This document shows, in pieces, positions 1 to 8,313 of a stretch of DNA of 64,000 bases. How positions within the stretch are numbered: the stretch's first letter is position 1; each line of letters starts with the position of its first letter. The translations under genes were made by a program, and so were the position numbers. Location of the stretch: NCBI GenBank assembly GCA_016789845.1, contig JAEUQA010000051.1:41632-105631 (forward strand). The letters are read 5' to 3'. This DNA comes from Chromatiales bacterium. Lineage in GTDB: Bacteria; Pseudomonadota; Gammaproteobacteria; Steroidobacterales; GCA-2729495. Below the pieces are notes generated by a model that made no database searches, was not told where the DNA came from, and saw nothing but the letters and a program-made list of their open reading frames with translations.

Positions 1-609
1 ATCGGCCGGGCCGAGTCCGTCGCGCTCGTGGGCCCGTCCGGTGCCGGCAAGACGACGCTGCTTGCGATCCTCGCGGGCCTCGACCAACCCACCCGGGGGC
101 GCGTGTGGCTGTGCGGCGAGGACATCACGGCCATGGACGAGGATGGCCGGGCCTTGCTGCGGGCGCGCCGGGTGGGCTTCGTCTTCCAGTCCTTCCACCT
201 GGTGCAGTCCCTGACCGCGCTGGAGAACGTGATGCTGCCGCTCGAGCTGGCGGGCGAGGCCCGGGCCGCCGCGGTGGCCCGGGAGACGCTGGCCAACGTG
301 GGGCTGTCCGCCAGGGTTGGCCACTACCCCAGGCAATTGTCCGGCGGCGAGCAGCAGCGCGTCGCGATCGCCCGCGCCTTCGTGATGCGCCCGGAGGTGC
401 TCTTCGCCGACGAGCCCACCGGCAACCTGGACAGCGCCACGGGGGACCGCATCGGGCGCCTGCTGTTCGACCTCAACGCCGAGGCGAAGACCACGCTGGT
501 CCTCGTGACCCACGAGCGGGACCTGGCCGCCCGCTGCGACCGCACGATCCGCATCGAGGCCGGCAGGGTCGAGGCCGGCGAGGTCGAGGCGGGCCGGGTC
601 GTCGCATGA
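1..609 (+). CDS. ABC transporter ATP-binding protein, LolD/YbbA type (5' end outside window)
   Basis: Nucleotide-binding subunit that would power the permease encoded next. The reading frame is open from base 1, so the true start lies upstream; 202 residues are visible. Walker A (GPSGAGKTT) is encoded at about 31-57, the signature LSGGEQQR at 337-360, Walker B with the D-loop (LFADEPTGNLD) at about 400-435, and the switch histidine (VTHE) near 510. These are diagnostic of the MacB/LolD/YbbA subfamily, which works with FtsX-like permeases. The C-terminus holds a short EAGRVEAGEVEAG repetition. The next gene starts 24 bases downstream, so the two form an operon. The substrate cannot be read from sequence. 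Confidence 0.95.
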   Translation: MGRAESVALVGPSGAGKTTLLAILAGLDQPTRGRVWLCGEDITAMDEDGRALLRARRVGFVFQSFHLVQSLTALENVMLPLELAGEARAAAVARETLANVGLSARVGHYPRQLSGGEQQRVAIARAFVMRPEVLFADEPTGNLDSATGDRIGRLLFDLNAEAKTTLVLVTHERDLAARCDRTIRIEAGRVEAGEVEAGRVVA

Positions 610-633
610 TGGCCAGCGGGTGAAAGTCCTCCC

Positions 634-3123
634 ATGAAAGTCCTGGGCTTCGCGCTCCGTGCCTTCCGCCGGGACCTGCGGGCCGGGGAACTGTCCATCC
701 TGCTCGCGGCGATCATCGTGGCCGTCACGGCCATGACGGCGGTGGGCTTCTTCACCGACCGGGTGGGCGGCGCGATGAAGGACCAGGCCAGCCAGGTGCT
801 CGCGGCCGACCTCGTCCTGCGCTCAGCCGGCCCCATCAGCCCCGGCTACCTGTCCGACGCCCGGGCCCTGGGCCTCGAGTTCGCCGAGACGCTGGCCTTT
901 CCCACGGTCGTGGTCGCGGGCGAGCAGACCACCCTCGCGGCCATCGACGCCGTGAGCGATACCTATCCCCTGAGGGGCCAGCTCACGGTGGCCGACACGC
1001 TGTTTGGCAACGGCCGCCCCGCCACCGGCGTGCCTCTCCGCGGTGAAGCCTGGGCGGAGCCCGGCCTGCTCGGCCGCCTGGGCCTGGAAGTGGGCGCCAG
1101 CGTCAGCGTGGGCGAACGTTCGCTGCGCATCACCCGGGTCCTGCAGTACAAGCCGGACCAGAACATCGGCTTCATCAACCTGGCGCCCGGCCTGATGGTG
1201 AACCTGGCCGACGTGCCGAGCTTCGGCGTGGTGAAGCCGGGCAGCCGCGTGACCTACAACCAGATGTACGCCGGCAGCGACGCGCAGATCGCGACATTCC
1301 GCAAGCAGCTGACGCCACGGCTGCGGCCCGACGAGTCACTCCGGGGCCGGGAAGACGCCGGCGACCAGATCAACGCCGCCATCGACCGGGCCCAGCGCTT
1401 CCTCACGCTGGCGTCCCTGGTGACCGTCATCCTGGCCGCCGTGGCGGCCGCCATGGCCGCCCGGCGCTACGCGCTCCGGCACCTGGACAACATCGCGCTG
1501 CTGAAGACCCTGGGTGCCACGCAGTCGTTCGTCATCGCGGTGACGGTGACGGAGCTGGCCTTCGTCATCGCGCTGACCTCCGTCGTCGGCGTCCTGCTGG
1601 GTTATGGCGCCCAGTACGGACTGGCCGTGATCGCCGCCGAGTTCGTCGGTTTCGTCCTGCCGCCGGCCACGGGCCAGCCCTTCCTGCTCGGGGTGCTGAC
1701 GGCGGCGACCGTGGTGGTCGGTTTCGCCCTGCCCCACCTGCTCAGCGTCGGTACCACGCCGCCGCTCCGCGTGCTGCGCAAGGACCTGCCGCCGCCCCGG
1801 CTCAGCGCGGCCGTGACCTACGGCGTGGCGCTGGCCGCCATCGGTGCACTCGTGCTGGTGATCGTGCGGGATCCGCTGCTGCTGGGCCTGATCGCGGGCG
1901 GTGTCGTGGGCACGGCGGTCGTGGCCTTCGGCCTGGGCTGGCTGCTGGTGCGGGCCCTCAGCCGCTTCCGCGGCGCCGCGGGCATCGCCTGGCGCTATGG
2001 CCTGGCCAACATCGCCCGCCGCGGCGGCGAGAGCGTGGTGCAGATCGTGGCCTTCGGCTTGAGCCTGATGGTGCTGCTCCTGCTGGGCGTCGTGCGGAAC
2101 GACATCCTGAAGACCTGGGAGCAGACGGTGCCCGCCAATGCACCCAACCAGTTCATGATCAACATCGAGCCGGACCAGCTCCCGGGCCTGAAGGCATTCT
2201 TCCAGGCAGAGGTGGGGCAGGAGCCCGTCTCGCTGCCCCTCATCCGGGGCCGCCTGACCGCGGTGAATGGCACGCCAGTAAAGGAAGTGAAAGTCGCCAA
2301 CGCCCAGGGCGCCGCCTTCCTGCAGAGGGAGGCCAACCTCACCTGGACCGGCACGCTCCCGGCCAGCAACGTGGTGACCGATGGCACCTGGTGGGGGGCG
2401 GGCTATGCCGGGCCGCTGCAGCTCTCGCTGGACGCGGAACTCGCCACCAACCTGGGCGTCAAGGTGGGTGACAGCCTCACCTTCAACGTGGCCGGCGAGG
2501 ACATCAACGCACCCATTACCAGCCTGCGGACCATCGAGTGGGATTCCTTCCAGCCCAACTTCTACGTGGTGCTGTCGCCGGGAGTGTCGGCCGACCTGCC
2601 CCAGACCTACCTGGCCAGCGTGTTCGTGCCCCGGGACCGGGTGGAGATGCTGAGCCGGCTGGTACGGCAGTTCCCCGGCGTCACCGTCCTCGACCTGGAG
2701 GTGATCCTGTCCCAGGTCCGTGCCGTCATCGACAAGGCGTCAATGGCCGTGCAGTACGTGTTCCTGTTCACGCTGCTGGCCGGCGTCGTGGTGCTGCTTG
2801 CGGCGATCCAGCTCACCCGGGACGAGCGCCGCTTCGAGAGCGCCATCCTGCACACGCTCGGCGCCGCGCGCCGGAAGATCCTGCAGGGCGTGGCCGTTGA
2901 ATTCGTGACCCTCGGCAGCCTGGCCGGCGTGCTGGCCGCCGTCGGCGCCACGCTGCTCGGCTGGGGACTGGCAACCTATGCGTTCAAGCTGGAGTACACG
3001 GTGAGCGCCTTGCTGTGGCCCCTGGGGCTCGCCACGGGCGCCCTGATCGTGGGCATCACCGGCACCCTGGCCACGCGCAAGGCCGTCAACGAGCCGCCCA
3101 TCGCGGTGCTCCGGGATCGGTGA
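634..3123 (+). CDS. ABC transporter permease, FtsX-like (YbbP type), 829 aa
   Basis: Large inner-membrane permease paired with the preceding ATPase. An N-terminal membrane segment (about residues 22-42) is followed by a periplasmic domain. A first FtsX-type three-helix block starts near residue 250 and contains ARRYALRHLDNIALLKTLGA, a typical cytoplasmic coupling loop. A second block lies at about 400-490, then another periplasmic domain, and a final FtsX block from about residue 700 with a second loop reading RRFESAILHTLGAARRK. This duplicated layout fits the YbbP/FtsX exporters. Such ATPase/permease pairs often extract lipids, lipoproteins or peptides from the membrane. The start is the ATG at 634; a ten-base duplication (TGAAAGTCCT) brackets it. 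Confidence 0.93.
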   Translation: MKVLGFALRAFRRDLRAGELSILLAAIIVAVTAMTAVGFFTDRVGGAMKDQASQVLAADLVLRSAGPISPGYLSDARALGLEFAETLAFPTVVVAGEQTTLAAIDAVSDTYPLRGQLTVADTLFGNGRPATGVPLRGEAWAEPGLLGRLGLEVGASVSVGERSLRITRVLQYKPDQNIGFINLAPGLMVNLADVPSFGVVKPGSRVTYNQMYAGSDAQIATFRKQLTPRLRPDESLRGREDAGDQINAAIDRAQRFLTLASLVTVILAAVAAAMAARRYALRHLDNIALLKTLGATQSFVIAVTVTELAFVIALTSVVGVLLGYGAQYGLAVIAAEFVGFVLPPATGQPFLLGVLTAATVVVGFALPHLLSVGTTPPLRVLRKDLPPPRLSAAVTYGVALAAIGALVLVIVRDPLLLGLIAGGVVGTAVVAFGLGWLLVRALSRFRGAAGIAWRYGLANIARRGGESVVQIVAFGLSLMVLLLLGVVRNDILKTWEQTVPANAPNQFMINIEPDQLPGLKAFFQAEVGQEPVSLPLIRGRLTAVNGTPVKEVKVANAQGAAFLQREANLTWTGTLPASNVVTDGTWWGAGYAGPLQLSLDAELATNLGVKVGDSLTFNVAGEDINAPITSLRTIEWDSFQPNFYVVLSPGVSADLPQTYLASVFVPRDRVEMLSRLVRQFPGVTVLDLEVILSQVRAVIDKASMAVQYVFLFTLLAGVVVLLAAIQLTRDERRFESAILHTLGAARRKILQGVAVEFVTLGSLAGVLAAVGATLLGWGLATYAFKLEYTVSALLWPLGLATGALIVGITGTLATRKAVNEPPIAVLRDR

Positions 3124-3566
3124 GCAAGAGGCCGAAGCTGATGTCCTGCGGCGCCGTGATCCTGCGGGACACGCCGGACGGCCTCCGGGTACTCATGCTC
3201 CGGGTGTTCCGGCACTGGGACTTTCCCAAGGGGTTGATGGAGGCGGGGGAAACCCCGAAGCAGACGGCGCTCCGGGAGGTGCAGGAAGAGTCCAGCATCA
3301 CTGGCCTGGAGTTCCCCTGGGGCAATGTGCACATCGACACCGGCCCCTACAGCCGCGGCAAGGTGGCGCGCTACTACCTCGCGCGGACAACACAGGAAAC
3401 GGTCGAACTGCTGCCGAGCCCCGACACCGGCCGCCCGGAGCACAGCGAGTACCGCTGGCTCAGCTTTGCCCAGGCCCGCCGGCTGGCGGCGCCGCGGGTG
3501 GCGTCGGTGCTCGACTGGGCGGAATCCCACGTGGGAGCGCCTTCAGGCGCGACCCGGCTGGTCTGA
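3120..3566 (+). CDS. Nudix hydrolase, Ap4A-hydrolase-like, 148 aa
   Basis: Predicted to hydrolyse a nucleoside diphosphate linked to another moiety. The Nudix box spans residues 38-60 (G38, E44, R52-E53, E56-E57) with FPKG just before it, as in diadenosine tetraphosphate hydrolases. The glycine after the EE pair is Ser59 here, a departure from GX5EX7REUXEEXGU. I chose the GTG at 3120 because it overlaps the permease stop codon as GTGA, implying translational coupling, and because upstream sequence in this frame is the permease gene read out of frame. The last residues (VGAPSGATRLV) are encoded by a REP element, so the natural C-terminus has probably been replaced by repeat sequence. Confidence 0.88.
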   Translation: MSKRPKLMSCGAVILRDTPDGLRVLMLRVFRHWDFPKGLMEAGETPKQTALREVQEESSITGLEFPWGNVHIDTGPYSRGKVARYYLARTTQETVELLPSPDTGRPEHSEYRWLSFAQARRLAAPRVASVLDWAESHVGAPSGATRLV

Positions 3567-3599
3567 CTGGAGAGCGGTCGCGCCGGTCGGCGCTCCTAC
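3531..3599. repeat. REPIN-like pair of inverted REP elements
   Basis: Two 24-base REP copies face each other. The forward copy is at 3531-3554 (GTGGGAGCGCC..GGCGCGACC) and the reverse copy at 3576-3599. They lie between the convergent Nudix and membrane-protein genes and supply the C-terminal codons of both. The paired elements could form a long cruciform and act as a bidirectional 3' barrier. Same family as other elements in this window. Confidence 0.85.
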
Positions 3600-4313
3600 G
3601 CGGGCCGTCCCCCGCTGCTTCAGCCGGGCGAAGTGCGCGCAGGTCACGATGAGGCCCAGCGTGATGCAGATTTCGCCGAAGTTGGCGATGGGCAGGGCGT
3701 AGGCGCTGCGCCCCAGCGCCCCCGCGGCGATGAACATCAGGCCGGAGCCGACCGCCATCCAGGCCCAGCGGCGCTGGATCCACAGCGCTAGGCCGACGCC
3801 CAGCACGAAGACGTTGGTGATGATCGCCACGGTCCCGGCGTCGGCACCGCTCGGTACCAGGGGGTCCGTCGGCCTGCAGAGCTGGTCTTCCTTGACCGTC
3901 GTGGTGTAACGCATGGTGTCGTCCAGGCAGGCGATGTGCAGGTCCATCGCGAAGATCTTGGGAATGTCGTGGATGCTGAGCGCCACCGCGACCACGCAGA
4001 AGGCGCCCATGACGATCTTGTTCTGGGCCCATGGCAGCCCGGCCAGCCTCGCGATGGAACCGGCGGCGATCACCAGCAGTGGCAGGAGCGACCAGTGCCA
4101 GGCAAAGGCGGGCACTGACAACGCATAGAGCAGGTCGCCCTCGCCGATGAAGCGGCCCAGGCCGATCCGGAGGTTGTCGTAGAAAAGCAGGGTGCCGCCA
4201 ACCAGGACGATGGCGAGCGACGCTGGCCGGCCGGTCTCCGCCCAGAGCTTCCAGCCCCAGAGCCAGATGCCGATGTGGATGACGGCGTAGGCCAGGAAGA
4301 CGAACGACAGCAT
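3543..4313 (-). CDS. Predicted polytopic membrane protein of unknown function, 256 aa
   Basis: I do not recognise the family. The protein is hydrophobic with about seven membrane segments, the first at residues 2-22 (MLSFVFLAYAVIHIG..). A more polar stretch around 120-155 contains two cysteines (HIACLDD, QLCRPTD) and probably lies outside the membrane. The start ATG at 4313 has an AGGAG ribosome site. The last 20 or so codons run through a REP element (VGAPTGAT) and overlap the convergent Nudix gene, so the tail is repeat-derived. Nothing nearby indicates its function. Confidence 0.75.
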   Translation of the reverse strand: MLSFVFLAYAVIHIGIWLWGWKLWAETGRPASLAIVLVGGTLLFYDNLRIGLGRFIGEGDLLYALSVPAFAWHWSLLPLLVIAAGSIARLAGLPWAQNKIVMGAFCVVAVALSIHDIPKIFAMDLHIACLDDTMRYTTTVKEDQLCRPTDPLVPSGADAGTVAIITNVFVLGVGLALWIQRRWAWMAVGSGLMFIAAGALGRSAYALPIANFGEICITLGLIVTCAHFARLKQRGTARVGAPTGATALQSDQPGRA

Positions 4314-4337
4314 GCGAAACTCCTGCAGGACCGGCGG

Positions 4338-4406
4338 GTAGGAGCGCCTTCAGGCGCGACCCAATCTTGGGATCGTACCCCCGGTCGCGGCTGAAGCCGC
4401 TCCTAC
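4338..4406. repeat. REPIN-like pair of inverted REP elements
   Basis: Forward REP at 4338-4361 and reverse REP at 4383-4406, separated by 21 bases. The arms differ by compensating changes (GCGCC..GGCGC versus GCGGC..GCCGC), so each hairpin is kept while its sequence drifts. It sits just downstream of the dehydrogenase stop codon at 4409-4411. Confidence 0.88.
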
Positions 4407-4408
4407 GG

Positions 4409-5392
4409 TCAGGCGACGCGGTTTCTCTGTCCGCCTGACAGAAAGTCCCGGACGTTGCTGACGACTTCGTCCAGGGCCCGCTGCCTGGATTCCCGCGCCG
4501 CCCAGGCAATGTGTGGCGTGACGATCAGGTTCGGCAGGCGGGCGGCGAGCAGCGGGTGGCCGCTCACCGGTGGCTCCTCTGCCAGGACGTCGATGCCGGC
4601 GCCACCGAGCCGGCCGGCCTGGAGCGCTTCGAGCAGGGCCCCGGTGTCCACCAGGTCGCCCCGCGCCGTGTTGATCAGCACGGCGTCCCGGCGCATGCGC
4701 GCCAGCGATTCCCGGTTGATGAGCTGCCGGGTGGCGGGCGTCAGGGGGCAATGCAGCGAGACCACGTCGGCCACGGGGAGCAGTTCCTTGAGCTCCAGCC
4801 GGTCCACCTGGACGGCATCCGGAGGGTGGCCGCCGGCCGGTCCCTGCCGGAGGCTGCGGGCGGCGATCACCCGCATCCCGAAGGCCCGGCCCACCGCGCC
4901 GACCGCCTGGCCGAGCTGGCCGTGGCCCACGATGCCGAGGGTCCTGCCGGCGAGCTCCCGGCTGGGGTAATCGAGCAGGCAGAAGTGCGGGCTCCGCTCC
5001 CAGGCGCCCCGCTGCAGCAGTTGCCGGTATTCGTCCAGCCGCAGGGTGAGGGCGAGCACCAGGCCAAAGACGTGCTGGACCACGGACGGGGTCGCGTAAT
5101 TGCGGATGTTGGCCACCGCGATGCCCAGGTCCCGGGCCGCGGCCAGGTCCACGTTGTCGGTGCCCGTCGCGGCGAGCACGACCAGCTTCAGGGTTGGTGC
5201 CGCGGCGGCGAGCCTCGCCCGGTCCAGGTCGACCTTGTTGACGAGCAGGATCTCGCAGCCGGCGATGCGCGCGTCGATCTCCTCCACGGTGCTCGAGGCA
5301 TACAGCTGGATGTCCGGGAGGGTGGCCTTGAGGGACGACGTGTCGATATCGCCCGGCCCGAGGGAATCGAAGTCGAGGAACGCCGCCTTCAC
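4409..5392 (-). CDS. NAD-dependent D-2-hydroxyacid dehydrogenase (glycerate/hydroxypyruvate type), 327 aa
   Basis: Predicted cytosolic NAD(H)-linked reductase of 2-keto acids. The Rossmann motif GHGQLG is at residues 156-161. The catalytic triad of the family is intact: Arg244 (TARGDLVD), Glu273 (LAEEPP) and His294 (TPHIAW). Length is normal for the family. Sequence style is closest to HprA-like hydroxypyruvate/glyoxylate reductases, but the family is broad and the substrate cannot be fixed from motifs. It starts seven bases after the stop of the PEP-carboxylase-like gene, so the two are probably co-transcribed, which would suit a role around glycerate, PEP or glyoxylate. Confidence 0.92.
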   Translation of the reverse strand: MKAAFLDFDSLGPGDIDTSSLKATLPDIQLYASSTVEEIDARIAGCEILLVNKVDLDRARLAAAAPTLKLVVLAATGTDNVDLAAARDLGIAVANIRNYATPSVVQHVFGLVLALTLRLDEYRQLLQRGAWERSPHFCLLDYPSRELAGRTLGIVGHGQLGQAVGAVGRAFGMRVIAARSLRQGPAGGHPPDAVQVDRLELKELLPVADVVSLHCPLTPATRQLINRESLARMRRDAVLINTARGDLVDTGALLEALQAGRLGGAGIDVLAEEPPVSGHPLLAARLPNLIVTPHIAWAARESRQRALDEVVSNVRDFLSGGQRNRVA

Positions 5393-5399
5393 GGCGCTC

Positions 5400-8162
5400 T
5401 CAGCCCGAGTCCTGCAGGCCGCGGGCGATGCCGTTGACGCTGGCGATGAGGGCGTTGAACAGCGCCTGGTCCCCCGTTTCCCTCCAGCGGCGCAGCAGCT
5501 CCACCTGCAGGACGCTCATCGGGTCCACGTAGGGATTGCGCAGGCGGATGGACCGGCGGAGCGTGTTGTCGCGCTCGAGCAGGACTTTCTGCTGCTTGAC
5601 CCGCAGGACGGCGGCGGTGGTGCGCTCGAACTCGTCCCGGATCCGGTGGAAGAAGCGTTCGTGCAGCTCGCCGCCGAGCGCCGAGTACCGCGCGGCGACG
5701 GCCAGGTCGCTCTTCGCCAGGGCCGTTTCCACGTCCGCTACCAGCGTGCGGAAGAAATACCAGCCGTCGTGCATCGCCTGCAGCGTCGGCTCCCCGAACT
5801 GGTCGAGGGCGGCGATCAGGCCCGTGCCGAAGCCGTACCAGCCAGGGAGGATGTTCCGGCTCTGGGTCCAGGCGAAAACCCAGGGCGCAGTGCCCGCGGC
5901 GGCAAGCTGTCCCCCCGCCAGGCCCGCTTCGGCGCCGGTGCCACGGCGCATCTGCTCGATCACGTCGGCGGGGGTCGCCAGGCGGTAGTACTCCGCGAAG
6001 CCGGGTGACTCCAGGACCAGGCCCTGGTAGTGGGCCCGGGACGCGTCCGCCAGCACCTGCATCGCGTCCTCCCAGTCCCGGTGCCCTCCGGCGGCAGGCG
6101 GCCTTCCCGGTCGCACCAGGCTTTGCACGCCGGCGGCAAGGGCCTGGTCGAAGGTGCGCAGGGCAATCGCGCGCACGCCATACTTGTTCGCCACCAGCTC
6201 ACCCTGTTCGATGACGCGCACGCCGCCCACCACGGCCCCCGCCGGCGCGCAGCGGATGTCCACGTGGGCCTTGCCGCCGCCCGCGCCGATGGCGCCGCCC
6301 CGGCCGTGGAACAGCGAGAGCTCCACCCCGTCAGTCCGGGCTGTGTCGAGCAGCTCCCGCTGGGCCTTCAGCAGCACCCAGCGGGCCGACGTGAGGTCGC
6401 TCTCCACGTTGCTCTCCGCGATGCCGGGCATCGCCGTCTGCTTCTGGCGGCGGGCGGTGAGGTGTTCCCGGTACACGGGCTCCGCGTACAGCTGGCGCAT
6501 CAGGGAGGCTGCGCCCCTGAGGCCATGGATGGTTTCGAAGGCGGGCGCGATGTCGAGGGGGACGGTGCCGCTCCGCTTGCGCAGCTCACCCCACTGGGCG
6601 AGGAGCAGCACGGAGAGCACGTCGTCCACGCCCTCGGCCATGCTGATGATGTAGGGCCCGATCGAGCGCTTGCCGTAGCGCCGCCGGCAGAAGGCTATTG
6701 CCTCGAAAATGCCGATGGCCCGGCGGGCCTCGTTGTCGAGCTCGCCCACGGGGGACTCGTTGGCAGCGAGCGCACGCCGCAGCCGCTCCAGCCGGTACTC
6801 CGGCGACTGCTCGAGCCACCCGGGCTCGTTCAGGCCACGGCCGATGACCCGGCGGTTCACCAGCGCCTCCTGCCGGACGTCGAGCGCCATGAAGTGAAAA
6901 CCGAAGGTTTCCACCCGCCGCAGCAGGCGCCGCACGGCAAAGAGCCCCGCGTGCTGGCCCCGGTTGGCTTCCAGGCTTGCGACGATCAGCCGGAGGTCTG
7001 CCGCGAGCTCCTCCGCCGACTCGAAGGGGTAGAGGCCGGCGGTGTAGGTGGACTCCAGCCGCGCCATCATCAGCCGCATGAAGACCCGGTAGCGCATCTC
7101 CCGGTGCCGCAGCGGGGTGATGCCGAGGGCGTTGGGGAAATGCCCCGAATACAGGCGGATGCGCTCCTCAAGCGCGGGGGTAACGCCCACGCGGGAGGTG
7201 CTCTGGCTCAGCTTTTCCGAAAGCTCCCGGCATTCCCGGTGGTAGAGGTCCAGGAGCAGGGAGCGCTGGCGGGCCAGGGCGTCGCGGATCGTCCGGGCCG
7301 TGATCTCCGGCCGGCCCACCATGTCGCCGCCGATCCAGGACGCCATGCGGACCATCACCGGCAGCTCCACCTCCCGGCCCGCCTCGCCCCAGACCTCCTG
7401 CAGCGCGGTCTCGAAGGTCTCGTAGACCACGGGCAGGATCCGGTAGATGCAGTCGGTGAGGAAGAAGAGCATGTGCTCGTGCTCGGCCGCGACGGTGCGG
7501 GCCTCCGTGGGGTGTTCCTCCGTCTGCCAGATCGCGGTGATGTCGTCCCGGATGTTCTCCAGGTCGGCCGACAGCTCCCGGGGCGAGAGCGCGTCGTTCT
7601 GCATGTCGATGAGCCGGCGCACGATGTCCTTCTGCCGGCGGAGGATCGTGCGGCGCGTGGGCTCCGTCGGGTGGGCGGTCAGTACCGGCTCCACGTGCAG
7701 GATGGTGAGGGCCTGGCGGACTTCATCCAGGGACACGCCGGCGTCCTTCAGGTCGAAGAGCGTGTCCTCCAGGCCCCCCGGCTGCCGGTGCCTGCCCTCC
7801 CGCAGGTAGGCGCGCCGCCGCCGGATGCGGTGCACGGTTTCGGCCAGGTTGACGGCCAGGAAGTAAGTCGAGAAGGCGCGGATCAGGTCCTGGGATTCGG
7901 CGGGCGACAGGGAAGCAACCAGTGCTTCCAGCCGCTGGATGCCCGCCGGATCGCCCTCCCGGGCATCGATGGCGGCGCGGCGGGCCTGCTCGACCCGGCC
8001 GAAGAGCTGGCTACCGCCCTGCTCCTCGAGGAGCTGGCCAACGATGACACCCAGGTCGTGGACGTCCTTGCGGAGGCCCGCGTCCTTGGCGGCGAACTGG
8101 ATGTCGCCGCGTTTTTCGGCGGGGGTTGGCGTGGACGACGCTGGCGTGGCGGGTGGGGTCAT
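5400..8162 (-). CDS. Phosphoenolpyruvate carboxylase family protein with degenerate active site, 920 aa
   Basis: Full-length PEP carboxylase fold by length and conserved landmarks: HPTE with His164, FHGRGG at residues 618-623, FAWTQSR near 763, and a C-terminal LQVELL block. Many residues that are invariant in working enzymes are changed. GGDMDGNP is GGDMVGRP (278-285). The MLGYSDSxKDGG stretch reads MPGIAESNVESD, so the metal-binding Asp is Glu583 and the bicarbonate Lys is Val586. The mobile-loop Arg of GRGGxxxRGG is Ala627. The SRPxKR motif reads TGAEAG (742-747). The Arg before IPWxFAW is Gly757. These sites align with the E. coli enzyme without gaps. The long intact frame argues for a selected function that may not be carboxylation. 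Start is the ATG at 8162. Numbering of E. coli counterparts is from memory. Confidence 0.85.
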   Translation of the reverse strand: MTPPATPASSTPTPAEKRGDIQFAAKDAGLRKDVHDLGVIVGQLLEEQGGSQLFGRVEQARRAAIDAREGDPAGIQRLEALVASLSPAESQDLIRAFSTYFLAVNLAETVHRIRRRRAYLREGRHRQPGGLEDTLFDLKDAGVSLDEVRQALTILHVEPVLTAHPTEPTRRTILRRQKDIVRRLIDMQNDALSPRELSADLENIRDDITAIWQTEEHPTEARTVAAEHEHMLFFLTDCIYRILPVVYETFETALQEVWGEAGREVELPVMVRMASWIGGDMVGRPEITARTIRDALARQRSLLLDLYHRECRELSEKLSQSTSRVGVTPALEERIRLYSGHFPNALGITPLRHREMRYRVFMRLMMARLESTYTAGLYPFESAEELAADLRLIVASLEANRGQHAGLFAVRRLLRRVETFGFHFMALDVRQEALVNRRVIGRGLNEPGWLEQSPEYRLERLRRALAANESPVGELDNEARRAIGIFEAIAFCRRRYGKRSIGPYIISMAEGVDDVLSVLLLAQWGELRKRSGTVPLDIAPAFETIHGLRGAASLMRQLYAEPVYREHLTARRQKQTAMPGIAESNVESDLTSARWVLLKAQRELLDTARTDGVELSLFHGRGGAIGAGGGKAHVDIRCAPAGAVVGGVRVIEQGELVANKYGVRAIALRTFDQALAAGVQSLVRPGRPPAAGGHRDWEDAMQVLADASRAHYQGLVLESPGFAEYYRLATPADVIEQMRRGTGAEAGLAGGQLAAAGTAPWVFAWTQSRNILPGWYGFGTGLIAALDQFGEPTLQAMHDGWYFFRTLVADVETALAKSDLAVAARYSALGGELHERFFHRIRDEFERTTAAVLRVKQQKVLLERDNTLRRSIRLRNPYVDPMSVLQVELLRRWRETGDQALFNALIASVNGIARGLQDSG

Positions 8163-8178
8163 GCTCCTATCTTAGTGC

Positions 8179-8202
8179 GTAGGAGCGCCGACCGGCGCGT
8201 CC
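8179..8202 (+). repeat. Single REP element followed by a small hairpin
   Basis: REP copy GTAGGAGCGCCGACCGGCGC plus GTCC. A second small hairpin, CCCGGC-TGAA-GCCGGG, follows at 8212-8227. Both lie in the gap between the divergent PEP-carboxylase-like and Fic genes, where promoters for both must also reside. Confidence 0.8.
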
Positions 8203-8227
8203 GGAAGGGAACCCGGCTGAAGCCGGG

Positions 8228-8293
8228 AGCTTTGAAAGTTTCTTTCAAAGCTGTGGGAGGCTTTGAAAAAAACGGCCTGTTTTTTTCAAAGCC
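8228..8293. promoter_or_regulatory. Two tandem perfect palindromes upstream of fic
   Basis: Palindrome 1 has 11-base perfect arms at 8228-8238 and 8242-8252 around a TTT loop. Palindrome 2 has 15-base perfect arms at 8259-8273 and 8279-8293 around GGCCT. Both carry the same core, GCTTTGAAA..TTTCAAAGC. The fic start codon follows 20 bases later at 8314. They could be operators for a regulator (perhaps the Fic protein's own C-terminal helix-turn-helix), or stem-loops acting on RNA. Their AT-rich core stands out from the GC-rich surroundings. Confidence 0.6.
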
Positions 8294-8313
8294 CGCTGCT
8301 ATGCTTCCCTGGC

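Noticed and set aside
621..644. Ten-base direct duplication TGAAAGTCCT around the permease start codon
   Set aside because: Most simply a small tandem duplication; no sign of regulatory function.
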